Of a stretch of 64,000 bases of DNA, positions 9,164 through 17,838 are shown one piece after another. The stretch lies in the NCBI GenBank assembly GCA_965219705.1, contig OZ244789.1, forward strand, positions 1,550,001-1,614,000, in the 5' to 3' direction. A program made the translations under genes and the position numbers. The stretch comes from JAJECS01 sp965219705 (GTDB lineage: Bacteria > Chloroflexota > UBA11872). Within the stretch, counting starts at the first letter, position 1, and each line of letters begins with the position of its first letter. The notes below the pieces were generated by a model. That model saw nothing but the letters and a program-made list of their open reading frames with translations, was not told the DNA's origin and did not search any database.

Positions 9164-9880
9164 ATGACCGCACGGAACTTCGGGCGACGTCTCCCCTTCG
9201 CGCTGCTAATGGCGCTGTGCGCGTTCCTCCTCGCAGGCTGCATCCGCGTCGAGGTGACCTTCACCGTGAACGAGGACGGCTCCGGAGCAGTCGACACGGT
9301 GGTGGCGGTCGACGAAGCTCTGCTCGCGCTTTCCGATGAATCCGTAGCGGACCTTGCTCCAAACATCGACGACCTGCCACCGGGCGCGGTCGTCGATGAG
9401 TACCACGAGGACGGATTCGTCGGGCAGGTCGTGAGCGTGCCGTTTCCCGACATGGTGCTGGCCGCGGATTCGCTGAGGGGCGTGAATGAGGCGACCGAGG
9501 GCTGGGATTGGGGGTTCGCGCGCGAGGGAGACAGCTGGCGGTTCACGATGGCCGTCTCGCCGCAGGGTGAAGAACTGGCCGGCGAGAACGGAGATTTTGC
9601 CGCCGGCCTGGCGACCGCCCTCGTCGAATCCGCCGAATTTCGGGTGCGCGTCTCGCTGCCCGGCGAGATTGCGGAGCACAACGCCGACCGGGTCGAGAAC
9701 GGCGCACTGGTGTGGGACCTCGACTTCATGAGCACCGAGCCGCGCACGCTCAGTGCCCGCAGCCAGACGGCGGGCGTCGGGCCGGTCGTCGTGGTCGTCG
9801 CGGCCGGGGCGGTGGTTGCCGTCGTGATGCTGGCCACGCTGGCAGCGCGGTCGGCCCTTCGTGCCCGCCGCCGGGTGTAG
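9164..9880 (+). CDS. LppM-domain lipoprotein (DUF3153-like)
   Basis: A 238-residue lipoprotein. The signal peptide ends in LLAGC (Cys at about residue 26), followed at once by IRVEVTFTVNEDGSGAVD, the conserved opening of LppM/DUF3153 domains. A single C-terminal membrane helix (about 205-230, VVVVVAAGAVVAVVMLATLA) and a basic tail complete the usual architecture. In actinobacteria LppM is a surface lipoprotein of debated function, and orthologues are common in Chloroflexota. The start ATG at 9164 is the first one before the signal peptide. Isolated gene. Confidence 0.8.
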   Translation: MTARNFGRRLPFALLMALCAFLLAGCIRVEVTFTVNEDGSGAVDTVVAVDEALLALSDESVADLAPNIDDLPPGAVVDEYHEDGFVGQVVSVPFPDMVLAADSLRGVNEATEGWDWGFAREGDSWRFTMAVSPQGEELAGENGDFAAGLATALVESAEFRVRVSLPGEIAEHNADRVENGALVWDLDFMSTEPRTLSARSQTAGVGPVVVVVAAGAVVAVVMLATLAARSALRARRRV

Positions 9881-9936
9881 GCTGCGCGGCCGCACCCACG
9901 ACTTCGAGCTGCGAGCCGTGCCTTAGATCCGTCCAG

Positions 9937-11043
9937 TTAGCTCCCGTACCCCGCCGTCTGGTGGCGGGTGTCGTAGCGGCCGGGGTAGCGGACGGGGAGC
10001 TCGCCGGATTCGATCATTTGTATGAGTGGCGAGGCCATGGTCTTGAGCGGCAGGCGCACCAGCGTGCGGGTGCGGGCTGACTCGTAGATCGCCATCAGCG
10101 CTTCTTGGGTCTTGATGGCGAGATGGGCGTCGCCGCGATGCTCCTCGAGGTTGCCCGCGGCCCAGGCCGCCAAGGCGTCGATCTCGCGCAGGCGCGCGTC
10201 ATCGTAGTAGTCGCCGCCTGCGGGGATGTCCCGCGTGCGCCCATCCCCGCCCGCGATCCGCACCGCATAGTCCGAGCCGCGGCCGTCCTGGGAGACGATC
10301 AGCAGGCCATCGGTGCCGACGATGAGGTGGGTGTGCGCTTCGAGGCCGGGCGCCGCGGGCGTCTCGCTTTCCAGGGACAGGCGCATTCCGCCGGCCAGGC
10401 CGACGACCGCGGCGGCCATCTCCTCGCTGGGCCAACCGCGCTCCCAGCGGTCAGACTCGCGCTGCACGTTGCCCAGCACCCATTCCACCTCGGGCTGCCC
10501 CAGCATGAACAGCATGCGGTCCAGAGCGTGGGTGAGGTGGTTCGTGATCCCGCCGACGGTGCAGCCCACGCGGGCGAAGATGGGAGTGCCGATGTCGCCC
10601 GCCGCCACCGCGTCCCGCGCCTGCTCGTAGGCCCGCAGCCAGCGGCCCTGATGCCCGATGGCCAGCTTCACGCCAAACTTGTCGCAGGTCGCCAGCATGG
10701 CGCGCGCCTCGCCCAGATTGCCGGCCATGGCCTTCTCGCACAGGATGGCCGTGGGCGCGTAGCGGCTGGCGGCGAGGATCGTGAGCGGCGCGTGGGTCGC
10801 CTGCGGAGTCGCAATGCTGAGGATGTCGGGCCGTTGCTCACGCAGCATCGTCTCGAAGTCGGTGTAGCGGGCCTCCACGTCGTGTTGGTCGGCCAGCGCG
10901 TGGCAGCGCGATTCGATGGCGTCGCAGATCGCCACCAGCTCGGCGCGGGCGCTGGCGGCATAGCCGGCGGCGTGCTTTCGTCCGATGCGGGCGCCGACGA
11001 CGGCCGCGCGCAGCGGGCGGTTCGGGTCAGGCGTCGCGGCCAC
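9937..11043 (-). CDS. Gfo/Idh/MocA family NAD(P)-dependent oxidoreductase
   Basis: A 368-residue dehydrogenase of the Gfo/Idh/MocA family, which oxidises or epimerises sugars and cyclitols. The N-terminal Rossmann fold is seen in AAVVGARIGRKHAAGY; the usual GxGxxG is modified to GARIG. The family signature CEKAMAGN (EKP-type, Pro replaced by Ala) and the C-terminal sheet domain with THALDRMLFMLG are also present. It starts 3 bp after the stop of a second family member and was probably co-transcribed with it. The two share closely similar C-termini (ALMAIYESARTRT, LPVRYPG), so they are paralogues from a local duplication. The sugar substrate is unknown. Confidence 0.85.
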   Translation of the reverse strand: MAATPDPNRPLRAAVVGARIGRKHAAGYAASARAELVAICDAIESRCHALADQHDVEARYTDFETMLREQRPDILSIATPQATHAPLTILAASRYAPTAILCEKAMAGNLGEARAMLATCDKFGVKLAIGHQGRWLRAYEQARDAVAAGDIGTPIFARVGCTVGGITNHLTHALDRMLFMLGQPEVEWVLGNVQRESDRWERGWPSEEMAAAVVGLAGGMRLSLESETPAAPGLEAHTHLIVGTDGLLIVSQDGRGSDYAVRIAGGDGRTRDIPAGGDYYDDARLREIDALAAWAAGNLEEHRGDAHLAIKTQEALMAIYESARTRTLVRLPLKTMASPLIQMIESGELPVRYPGRYDTRHQTAGYGS

Positions 11044-11046
11044 GGC

Positions 11047-12132
11047 TTAGATCTCCACCGGGGGGTAGACGTCCGGACGGCGGATGTCATAAGCGCCCGG
11101 ATAGCGAATCGGCAATTGGCCGTCCTCGATCATCACTTCGAGCGGCGAGCGCCGGGTGTGGAGCGGCAGCGTGACGCGGGTGCGCGTGCGCGCCGACTCG
11201 TAGATGGCCATGAGGGCTTCATGCGAGGGCAGGGTGCGCGCGATTGATTGCTCGTGCTCCGGGCCACCGTCCAGCCACCCTGCCAGCCGGTCGACCTGAG
11301 CGATCCACGGGTCCACGTCGGGGAAGTCGGACGACGGTATATCCAGGTCGGCGTGCGCGCGTGACACCAGGCGCAGGTCGAATTCCTCGCGGCCATGCGC
11401 TTGGTGACTGGTGACGCGCAGCGTGCCCTCATCGCCCGCCAGCACGAAGCCCCAGTTGCCGACCGTGAGGTTGGCGCCGATGTCCACGTCGAGCACCAGG
11501 CGCGCACCGCCTTCGAACGCGATCACACCCATGCACAGATCCTCGACGGGCAGGCCGCGTTCGTACCGGTCCGTTTCCCGTTGCACCTGGCCCACGGCCC
11601 AGGCGACCGCCGGATCGCTCAGCATGAAGCGGATCAGGTCGACGACGTGGGAGGCCTGATTCAGCAAGCCGCCTTCCTGCACGCTCACCGTACTGGCGAG
11701 GGGTCGTCCGATTGCGCCCTGGGAGATGAGCCGGCGCGCATGCGCGAACTGCGGCAGCTGGCGGCGCATGTGGCCGATGATGAGCTTCACGCCGTGCTCG
11801 TCGCAGGCCGCGGTCATGGCCTCGACGCTGCCCACGTCCGGCGCCATGGGCTTCTCGCAAATGATCGCCTTGGGTCGAGCCTCGGCGGCGGCGATCACCA
11901 TTGGTGCGTGGAGTTGGCAGGGCGTGCAGACGCTCACGATGTCCAGCGCCTCATGCTCCAGCATGGCCTCGGCGCTGGTGTAGCGGCGCGGCACGTCGAA
12001 GCGCCGACCCACCTCGTCCACGAGCGCGGCGTCGAGATCGGCGATCGCGGCAAGCTGCGTGGCGGCGCTGCCCGTATAGCCATGCGCATGCCGGGCCCCG
12101 ACGCGAAGCCCCACGATGCCGGCGCGATACAT
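11047..12132 (-). CDS. Gfo/Idh/MocA family oxidoreductase, paralogue of the next gene
   Basis: A 361-residue member of the Gfo/Idh/MocA family, first gene of a two-gene operon. YRAGIVGLRVGARHAHGY forms the nucleotide-binding turn, CEKPMAPDV is the intact EKP signature, and NQASHVVDLIRFMLSD is the substrate-domain helix. Two ATGs are available. The one at 12132 lies 8 nt from an AAGGG ribosome-binding site, so it is preferred over 12138. It retains the EKP motif that the downstream paralogue has changed, so the two may differ in catalysis. The neighbouring solute-binding lipoprotein is divergent and may deliver the substrate. Confidence 0.85.
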   Translation of the reverse strand: MYRAGIVGLRVGARHAHGYTGSAATQLAAIADLDAALVDEVGRRFDVPRRYTSAEAMLEHEALDIVSVCTPCQLHAPMVIAAAEARPKAIICEKPMAPDVGSVEAMTAACDEHGVKLIIGHMRRQLPQFAHARRLISQGAIGRPLASTVSVQEGGLLNQASHVVDLIRFMLSDPAVAWAVGQVQRETDRYERGLPVEDLCMGVIAFEGGARLVLDVDIGANLTVGNWGFVLAGDEGTLRVTSHQAHGREEFDLRLVSRAHADLDIPSSDFPDVDPWIAQVDRLAGWLDGGPEHEQSIARTLPSHEALMAIYESARTRTRVTLPLHTRRSPLEVMIEDGQLPIRYPGAYDIRRPDVYPPVEI

Positions 12133-12248
12133 CGTCATCGCCCTTGTGCAAGCCGCCGACCGGCGGTCATGAGCGCAGAATAGCGTCAGCACAAACCGCT
12201 GACCACCAGCGGGCCGCTGCTATCCTGCCCAAGGGTGCCTGCTCTGGA

Positions 12249-13916
12249 ATGAGCCGGGCCGCCCGCGCTTCCGAGCGGCGGCTCGCCTTGGCCCTTCGGT
12301 CAGCCCCCCGAGGCTTCCAGCACGTGGCGAACCCATCCCCATCAGCGGGCGCTCAGCGCCCACGCCGTCCGCCGCCGCGCATTGCCGCCGGGCGTTGCTC
12401 GCGGCGAGCTATCTTGCGCGCGCTGCCGCTTGCCGTGGCGGTCGGCATGGCGGGTTGCGAGACGGTGCCGCCGCCCGCGGACCTGCCCCCCGTGACCCCC
12501 CTCCCGGTCGAGTTTGTAAGCGTGCCGCGGTTTACGCCGACGCCGACCCCAATCCCGAGCTCGACGCCGCCCCCGCGCCCGACGGTCGCCGCGCCGGAAC
12601 GCACGCCCCTGCCGGCCGGCACGACGATCCGGTTCGCGGGCTGGGGCACGCCCGCCGACCTGAGCGCGCTGCGCCAGGCGCTGGCGGCCTTCGAGCTGGC
12701 GCAACCCGAGGTCGATCTGGTCGTGCGGCTGGACAACGCCTTGGCCGGCGAGAGCATGCGCAGCGTCTTGCGCGACGGCATCGAGGCGGACGTGGTGCGG
12801 GTGGCGGCGGACGATGTATTCGACCTGACGGCCGACGGCTTGCTGGCGCCGCTGGACGACTTCGTGGCGCGCGACTTGGACTTCGAGGACCTCGCCCCCG
12901 CTGTAACCACGGCGCGATCCGGGCCCGGTGGGGAGGTGGCCGCCCTCAGCCTGGGCGCCGCCTATCTCGGAGTGTTTTACAACGAAGCCCACCTGGAGTC
13001 CGCGGGTGTGGAGCCGCCGTCAAGCTGGGAGGACCCGTGGTCGATAGCCGAGTTCGAGTACGCCACGCGGCGTCTCACCGCGGCCGATGAAGACCGCGTC
13101 GACCGCTTTGGCCTCGCCGCCGTGCCGTGGTTGACTCGGGCCGCTCTGGCTGGCGCCGCCGGGCTGAGCGGGGCGGAGGCGTTCTTTGCTCCCGATCAGA
13201 CTCGATCAACCATGCAGTCGCCCTTGCACGCGCGCACCCTGCGGCGCATGGCGCGCTGGCGCAGCAGGTCAAGGGTCGAGCTGGGTCTTGAGGAGCGCTT
13301 TGCGGGGCCGTTCAACGGCGGGCTCGTGGCGCTGTATGTCGATGCCAGCGACTTTGCGCCGCTGGTGCGGCCGGAGGTGCGCTGGGGCGTGGCGCCGCTG
13401 CCCGCCTGGAGCAACGGCCCCTCGCTGACGGAGGGCGTGGAGCTCTGCGTGGCCGTCAACGGCGCCAGCGAAGATCTTGAGCCAGCCTGGCGTCTCGTCC
13501 ACGCCTTTCTGGAGCCCGAAGCCCAGCGCGCGCTGGCGCGCACCGACGCCGCCGTGCCGTTTCGCCGCTCAGTGCTGCGCGAGCCGGCCTTTCTCGACCC
13601 CAACCGGCTGCCGGTGGACCGCACCGCCTGGAGTGGCGCGGTCGGTCATGACCTGCAGACGCCCTCGAATCCCGGATCGAAGGCGTGGCACTTCTTGACG
13701 GCCGCCCCTATCGAAGCGGTGCGCCGCGGTGCCGCCGACGCCGACACGTTTCTCGAACAGGCCGATGACCTCATCACCCGCCAACTCGAGGCGCACGAGT
13801 GGTCGGTGGCGAAGGACGTTCCGGGCTACCGCCGTCCGCCGTCGCTGGGGAACGTGCTGCTGCGCGAGTTCGACGAGCGCCGGGAGCAGGAGCGGGGCAG
13901 CGACGCGGCGCCCTAG
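12249..13916 (+). CDS. extracellular solute-binding lipoprotein (sugar ABC transporter type)
   Basis: A lipoprotein of about 555 residues. A Tat-like or Sec signal (CSRRAILRALPLAVAVGMAGC) ends in the lipobox Cys and is followed by a long Pro/Thr linker. The binding domain starts at TTIRFAGWGTPADLSALRQA and includes LGVFYNEAHLESAGVEPPSS, typical of family 1 solute-binding proteins. No permease or ATPase gene is adjacent, so partners must lie elsewhere. Start choice is uncertain: the ATG at 12249 gives a long N-region, while the GTG at 12324 gives a more normal signal peptide. It converges on the LRR gene with only 12 bp between the stops. Confidence 0.78.
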   Translation: MSRAARASERRLALALRSAPRGFQHVANPSPSAGAQRPRRPPPRIAAGRCSRRAILRALPLAVAVGMAGCETVPPPADLPPVTPLPVEFVSVPRFTPTPTPIPSSTPPPRPTVAAPERTPLPAGTTIRFAGWGTPADLSALRQALAAFELAQPEVDLVVRLDNALAGESMRSVLRDGIEADVVRVAADDVFDLTADGLLAPLDDFVARDLDFEDLAPAVTTARSGPGGEVAALSLGAAYLGVFYNEAHLESAGVEPPSSWEDPWSIAEFEYATRRLTAADEDRVDRFGLAAVPWLTRAALAGAAGLSGAEAFFAPDQTRSTMQSPLHARTLRRMARWRSRSRVELGLEERFAGPFNGGLVALYVDASDFAPLVRPEVRWGVAPLPAWSNGPSLTEGVELCVAVNGASEDLEPAWRLVHAFLEPEAQRALARTDAAVPFRRSVLREPAFLDPNRLPVDRTAWSGAVGHDLQTPSNPGSKAWHFLTAAPIEAVRRGAADADTFLEQADDLITRQLEAHEWSVAKDVPGYRRPPSLGNVLLREFDERREQERGSDAAP

Positions 13917-13928
13917 ATCGAGGCTCGG

Positions 13929-16568
13929 TCAGGCGGCCTCGCAGAGCGGCAGGCGGAGCTTAGCAATGTCCCGTTCCGCGACATAGTGCAAGCCATTGGG
14001 GACGCACCCTACGAATTGATTGCCAATGACTCTCACTTCTTCCAAGTTGGCGAGGAACCCTAGTTCGAGCGGGATCTTCCCGGTTAGCTGATTGAATTCG
14101 AGCGACAACCGTTCCAGGTTGCGGAGGCGGCCCAGTTCGGCCGGGATTTCGCCTCCCAACTGGTTTGCACTGAGATCCAACACTCGAAGTTCGGAGAGGT
14201 TGCCGAGCGCGAGCGGAATCTCCCCACTCAAGAGATTGTCTTCGAGCCACAGCAACCTGAGGGAGGCGAGGCGGCCCAATTCGTTTGGAATCGCTCCGTT
14301 CAGATGGTTCCGCTCGAGCGAAAGAAGCACCAGATTGGCGAGGCGGCCCAGCTCGGGCGGGATCGGACCCTCCAATTGATTCTCGTGGAGATCCAACCCC
14401 CTAAGGTTGGCGAGGTTGCCCAGCTCAGGCGGTATTGATCCAGTGAGCTGGTTGTAGTGGAGATCTAACTCCTCGAGATTGGCGAGCCGACCTAGTTCCG
14501 GCGGTATCCCCCCACTTAGATCATTGAACGTGAGCGACAGAAATCTCAGATTGGAGAGATTTCCCAGCTCGGGCGGAATCTCTCCACGCAACCGGCTCCC
14601 GTCGAGTTCCAGCCGATCCAGATTGGCGAGCCGACCCAGCGCGGGCGGAATCGGTCCTTCCAGGTGATTGTCGCTGAATTCCAATGCTCTCAGATTGGCG
14701 AGGTTTCCCAGCTCGGACGGTATCGGCCCGGCCAGCTTGTTGTGATAGAGATTCAACTCCTCGAGATAGGCGAGGCGTCCAATTTCTGACGGCAGCTCGC
14801 CTCTCAGTTGGTTTTCCCGGAGATTCAGCCCCGTGACCCGCCCGCAGTCGGTGGTAACGCCGTGCCAGGTGAAGAGTGGCGCCTCAGTAAGCCAGTTGCG
14901 GTTGTTCTTCCAGTTTGGCCCGTCGGAGGCGTGGTAGAGCGCGACCAGCGCGGCCTTGTCAGTCGCACTGTCGGCGACTCCGCAGAATGGAAGACCGAGT
15001 TCGCGGAGGTCACCGCGCCATTCAGTTTCGAGGTCGTTCCGCAGGAAAACTCCCCACGCCTCGGGGATGCACCCACTGATTAGATTGCGCCCGCCGAGGA
15101 TCGGACTATTGCCGAGGTACAGATGTTCCAAGTTGGACAGTTTCCCCAATTCCGGCGGAATCTCCCCGCCTATCCGGTTATTGTCGAGCCACAGCACCTC
15201 GAGCTTGCCGAGGTTCCCCAGCTCGGACGGAATCTCCCCACTGAGTTGATTAACGCTGAGCCGCAGCGTCTTCAGGTTGGCGAGTGCCCCAAGTTCGGGG
15301 GGTATCTCCCCACTGAGCCGGTTGCGTTCGAGCCACAGTGATTCGAGGCTGTCGAGGTTCCCGAGGGCCGGCGGTATGTCCCCGGTAAGCTGGTTACCCT
15401 CGAGAAGCAGCGATTTCAGATTGGCGAGGCGGTCCAGATCCGGCGGTAGTGGTCCGCTCAATCGGTTGCCGCGAAGGTCAAGCACTTCCAGCTCGGCGAG
15501 GTTACTCAACTCCGGCGGTATCGTTCCCGTGAGCTTTTTTTGAACAAGCCTTAGCTCGACGACGCGACCACGGTACGTGGTGACTCCAGGCCACTTGAAG
15601 AGCGGCTCGTCGCTGAGCCAGTTGAATCTCCCGGTCCCGCCCGACCAGTTCGCACCATCGGTCGCGTGGTAGAGCGCGACGAGTGCGGCTCTGTCGATCG
15701 AACTGTCGCCGGCGCCGCAGAACGACAGACCGAGCTGGCGGAGATCGGTGTGCCAACTTGTATGTAGCTCGTCACTGCGCAGGACCGTAGCCAACTCCTC
15801 GGGAATGCAGCCCGTGAGTTGGTTGCTGCCGCCGAGCTCCAGCCTGTGCAGGTTGGAAAGGCGACCCAATTCGGTCGGGATCACTCCACGCAGGTGGTTG
15901 TCATGGAGCCACAGCATTTCGAGATTGGAGAGGATGCCCAGTTCTGGCGGTATCTCCCCGCCAAGCCGATTGCCATTGAGGGACAACTCTTCCAATTTGC
16001 CAAGGCGGCCCAATTCGGGTGGGATCTCTCCACTCAGGATGTTGTCACTGAGCGACAGCCCTTTCAGATTGGAGAGATTCCCCAGTTCGGGTGGAATCTC
16101 CCCGGTCAACTGGTTGAATCCGAGCGTCAGGTGCTCCAGATTGGAGAGGTTGCCAAACTCGGCTGGGATCGCTCCTCGCAACTGGTTCCGCCCGAGCGAA
16201 AGCCGAACGAGGTGGTCAAGACGGCTCAACTCGTGCGGAATCTCCCCCACGAGTGAGTTTTCCTCAAGCCTGAGGTCGCTCACGCGACCGCTGTCGTCGG
16301 TGGTCACGCCGTGCCAGGTGAAGACCGGCGCTTCGCTGAGCCAGTTTCGGTTGTTCGTCCAGGTGTGCCCGCGGGTCGCGCGATACAGGGCTACAAGTGC
16401 GGCCCGTTCGGCGGCGAGCGTCTCAACTGGGGCAGTCGTCGGCGCTGGCTCAGCGGTTTCAGGCGTTCCGGCAGGCGCGTCGCACGCGGCCGCCCCGAGC
16501 GCGAGCAAGAGTGCGAGCGCAATCAGGGACACCATGGACGTGCGCCACGTCGAACGCCCGGCTCTCAC
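13929..16568 (-). CDS. large leucine-rich-repeat lipoprotein
   Basis: An 879-residue surface protein. The signal peptide (SLIALALLLALGAAAC) ends in a lipobox-like Cys. Three tandem units follow, each opening with AALVALYxATxGxxW ... NWL ... WxGVTTD ... GRV (about residues 53-99, 289-339 and 533-578). Each unit is followed by 24-residue LRRs of the plant-like type, LxNLxxLxLxxNxLxGxIPxELG. The first two units end with a Cys-containing cap and SFCGA-like or PFCGV-like sequence. The protein probably mediates binding to other cells, polysaccharide or host surfaces. The GTG at 16568 has an AGG 7 nt upstream; an internal ATG at 16535 is an alternative. The near-identical repeats make assembly errors possible. 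Confidence 0.82.
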   Translation of the reverse strand: MRAGRSTWRTSMVSLIALALLLALGAAACDAPAGTPETAEPAPTTAPVETLAAERAALVALYRATRGHTWTNNRNWLSEAPVFTWHGVTTDDSGRVSDLRLEENSLVGEIPHELSRLDHLVRLSLGRNQLRGAIPAEFGNLSNLEHLTLGFNQLTGEIPPELGNLSNLKGLSLSDNILSGEIPPELGRLGKLEELSLNGNRLGGEIPPELGILSNLEMLWLHDNHLRGVIPTELGRLSNLHRLELGGSNQLTGCIPEELATVLRSDELHTSWHTDLRQLGLSFCGAGDSSIDRAALVALYHATDGANWSGGTGRFNWLSDEPLFKWPGVTTYRGRVVELRLVQKKLTGTIPPELSNLAELEVLDLRGNRLSGPLPPDLDRLANLKSLLLEGNQLTGDIPPALGNLDSLESLWLERNRLSGEIPPELGALANLKTLRLSVNQLSGEIPSELGNLGKLEVLWLDNNRIGGEIPPELGKLSNLEHLYLGNSPILGGRNLISGCIPEAWGVFLRNDLETEWRGDLRELGLPFCGVADSATDKAALVALYHASDGPNWKNNRNWLTEAPLFTWHGVTTDCGRVTGLNLRENQLRGELPSEIGRLAYLEELNLYHNKLAGPIPSELGNLANLRALEFSDNHLEGPIPPALGRLANLDRLELDGSRLRGEIPPELGNLSNLRFLSLTFNDLSGGIPPELGRLANLEELDLHYNQLTGSIPPELGNLANLRGLDLHENQLEGPIPPELGRLANLVLLSLERNHLNGAIPNELGRLASLRLLWLEDNLLSGEIPLALGNLSELRVLDLSANQLGGEIPAELGRLRNLERLSLEFNQLTGKIPLELGFLANLEEVRVIGNQFVGCVPNGLHYVAERDIAKLRLPLCEAA

Positions 16569-16702
16569 GAGTCCGCCTCCAGCGTGCTCAGGACGTCGGC
16601 TGCTAGCTACTTCTACCGGATACTACGCGCGGTATCGTTGGATCGTTCCATGTCCGCGACCACCTTTGGGTCGGCTGGGTGTCCGCAGCGGCCTGACGCG
16701 GC

Positions 16703-17074
16703 CTACTCTCGAACGCGCTCGATGGTGACGGCGGCTTCGGCGAGGATGGAGCCGGCGATGGCTACGCTGGGCTTGGCGATGCGCACGCGCACGTGGGTCA
16801 CGCGGGGGAACTCGGCCAGCACGCGCGCGGCGATGCGCTCGCCCAGCGATTCGAGCAGATTGCGCGGCGGGCCCAGCATCACGTCCTGCGCGACGGCGTA
16901 GAGCTCGCTGTAGTTCACGGTATCGCTCACCCCGTCGGATTTTCCGGCGGCGCGCAGGTCGGCGTGCACCTCCATGTCAACCACGAACCGCTGCCCCAGG
17001 GTGCGCTCCTCGGCGCGCGCGCCGTGATAGGCGAAGAAGAGCATGCCGCGCAGGCTGATGAAGTCGCCGGTCAT
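16703..17074 (-). CDS. folB: dihydroneopterin aldolase
   Basis: A 123-residue enzyme of folate synthesis that converts dihydroneopterin to hydroxymethyl-dihydropterin and glycolaldehyde. ISLRGMLFFAYHGARAEER is the conserved opening of FolB, with the active-site Tyr/His. VNYSELYAVAQDVM and LLESLGERIA follow at the expected spacing, and length matches the family. The ATG at 17074 overlaps the rlmB stop by 4 nt (ATGA), so translation is coupled. It is the last gene of the minus-strand housekeeping operon. Confidence 0.92.
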   Translation of the reverse strand: MTGDFISLRGMLFFAYHGARAEERTLGQRFVVDMEVHADLRAAGKSDGVSDTVNYSELYAVAQDVMLGPPRNLLESLGERIAARVLAEFPRVTHVRVRIAKPSVAIAGSILAEAAVTIERVRE

Positions 17075-17838
17075 GACTTCCCACCTGTCCGTGTGCGAGC
17101 GATGTGGTGCAGGACGATGGCGCCCGCGACCGCCACGTTCAGCGATCCGATGCCGCTGCGCAGCGGCACCCGCACCATCGCATCGCACGCCTGCCGCACG
17201 CTCGGCCGCATTCCACGCGCCTCGTTGCCCACGACGATGCAGCATGGCGCGTCGTAAGCCAGGTCGTCGAACGGCGTATCGGCGGCGGCGTCGAGCCCGA
17301 TGATCCGCACGCCGTCGGACCGCAGATACTTCAGCTCCCGCGCGAGATTGGTCACGGTGACCACCGTCGAGCGCAGACTCGCACCGGCCGAGGCGCGAGC
17401 CAGCCCGCCTATCAGCGCCGCACTGCGCCGCACCGGCACGATGGCGCCGGCCCCGCCGCAGGCCTCGAGCGTGCGGAGCAGCGAGCCCAAGTTACCCACG
17501 TCCTCGACCTGATCGGCGGCCAGGATCAGGGGCGGTTGCGCGCGTCCCGCTTGGGGCTGCAGCAGGTCACGCACCCCGGCGCCCACAGTTGGGGTGACCG
17601 TGGCGACGACGCCCTGGTGGTTGCCGCCGAACGCCAGCGCGTCCAGCTCGCCTGGGTCCACGAAGGCCACCGGCACGCCGCCCGCGCCCGCGAGCTCGCG
17701 CAGCTCCGCCGTGGACTCGGCGGCGCTCCGGGCGACCAGCAGCCGCGTCAGCCGGTAGCCGGCGGCGAGCGCTTCGCGGACGGGGTGTCGGCCCCAGATG
17801 GCTCCGGCGCCGTGCCGGTCGAGGTCGTGCGCCGCCAA
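17071..17838 (-). CDS. rlmB: 23S rRNA 2'-O-methyltransferase, RlmB/TrmH family
   Basis: A 255-residue SPOUT methyltransferase. An N-terminal substrate-binding domain opens with IWGRHPVREALAAG. The SPOUT motifs follow: DQVEDVGNLGSLLRTLEACG (motif 1), IVVGNEARGM (motif 2) and LRSGIGSLNVAVAGAIVLHH (motif 3). It probably methylates a guanosine of 23S rRNA. The start is assigned to a TTG at 17838 because GAGGG stands 6 nt upstream and no ATG or GTG lies closer to the homology. The gene therefore begins inside cysS and overlaps its end by 91 nt. It ends with an ATGA overlap into folB. Confidence 0.88.
   Translation of the reverse strand: MAAHDLDRHGAGAIWGRHPVREALAAGYRLTRLLVARSAAESTAELRELAGAGGVPVAFVDPGELDALAFGGNHQGVVATVTPTVGAGVRDLLQPQAGRAQPPLILAADQVEDVGNLGSLLRTLEACGGAGAIVPVRRSAALIGGLARASAGASLRSTVVTVTNLARELKYLRSDGVRIIGLDAAADTPFDDLAYDAPCCIVVGNEARGMRPSVRQACDAMVRVPLRSGIGSLNVAVAGAIVLHHIARTRTGGKS

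Noticed and set aside
13929..16568. Repeated sequence resembling a CRISPR array
   Set aside because: The periodic 72-bp similarity is the coding repeat of the LRR protein, and the units vary as protein-coding repeats do. No CRISPR array was seen anywhere in the window.
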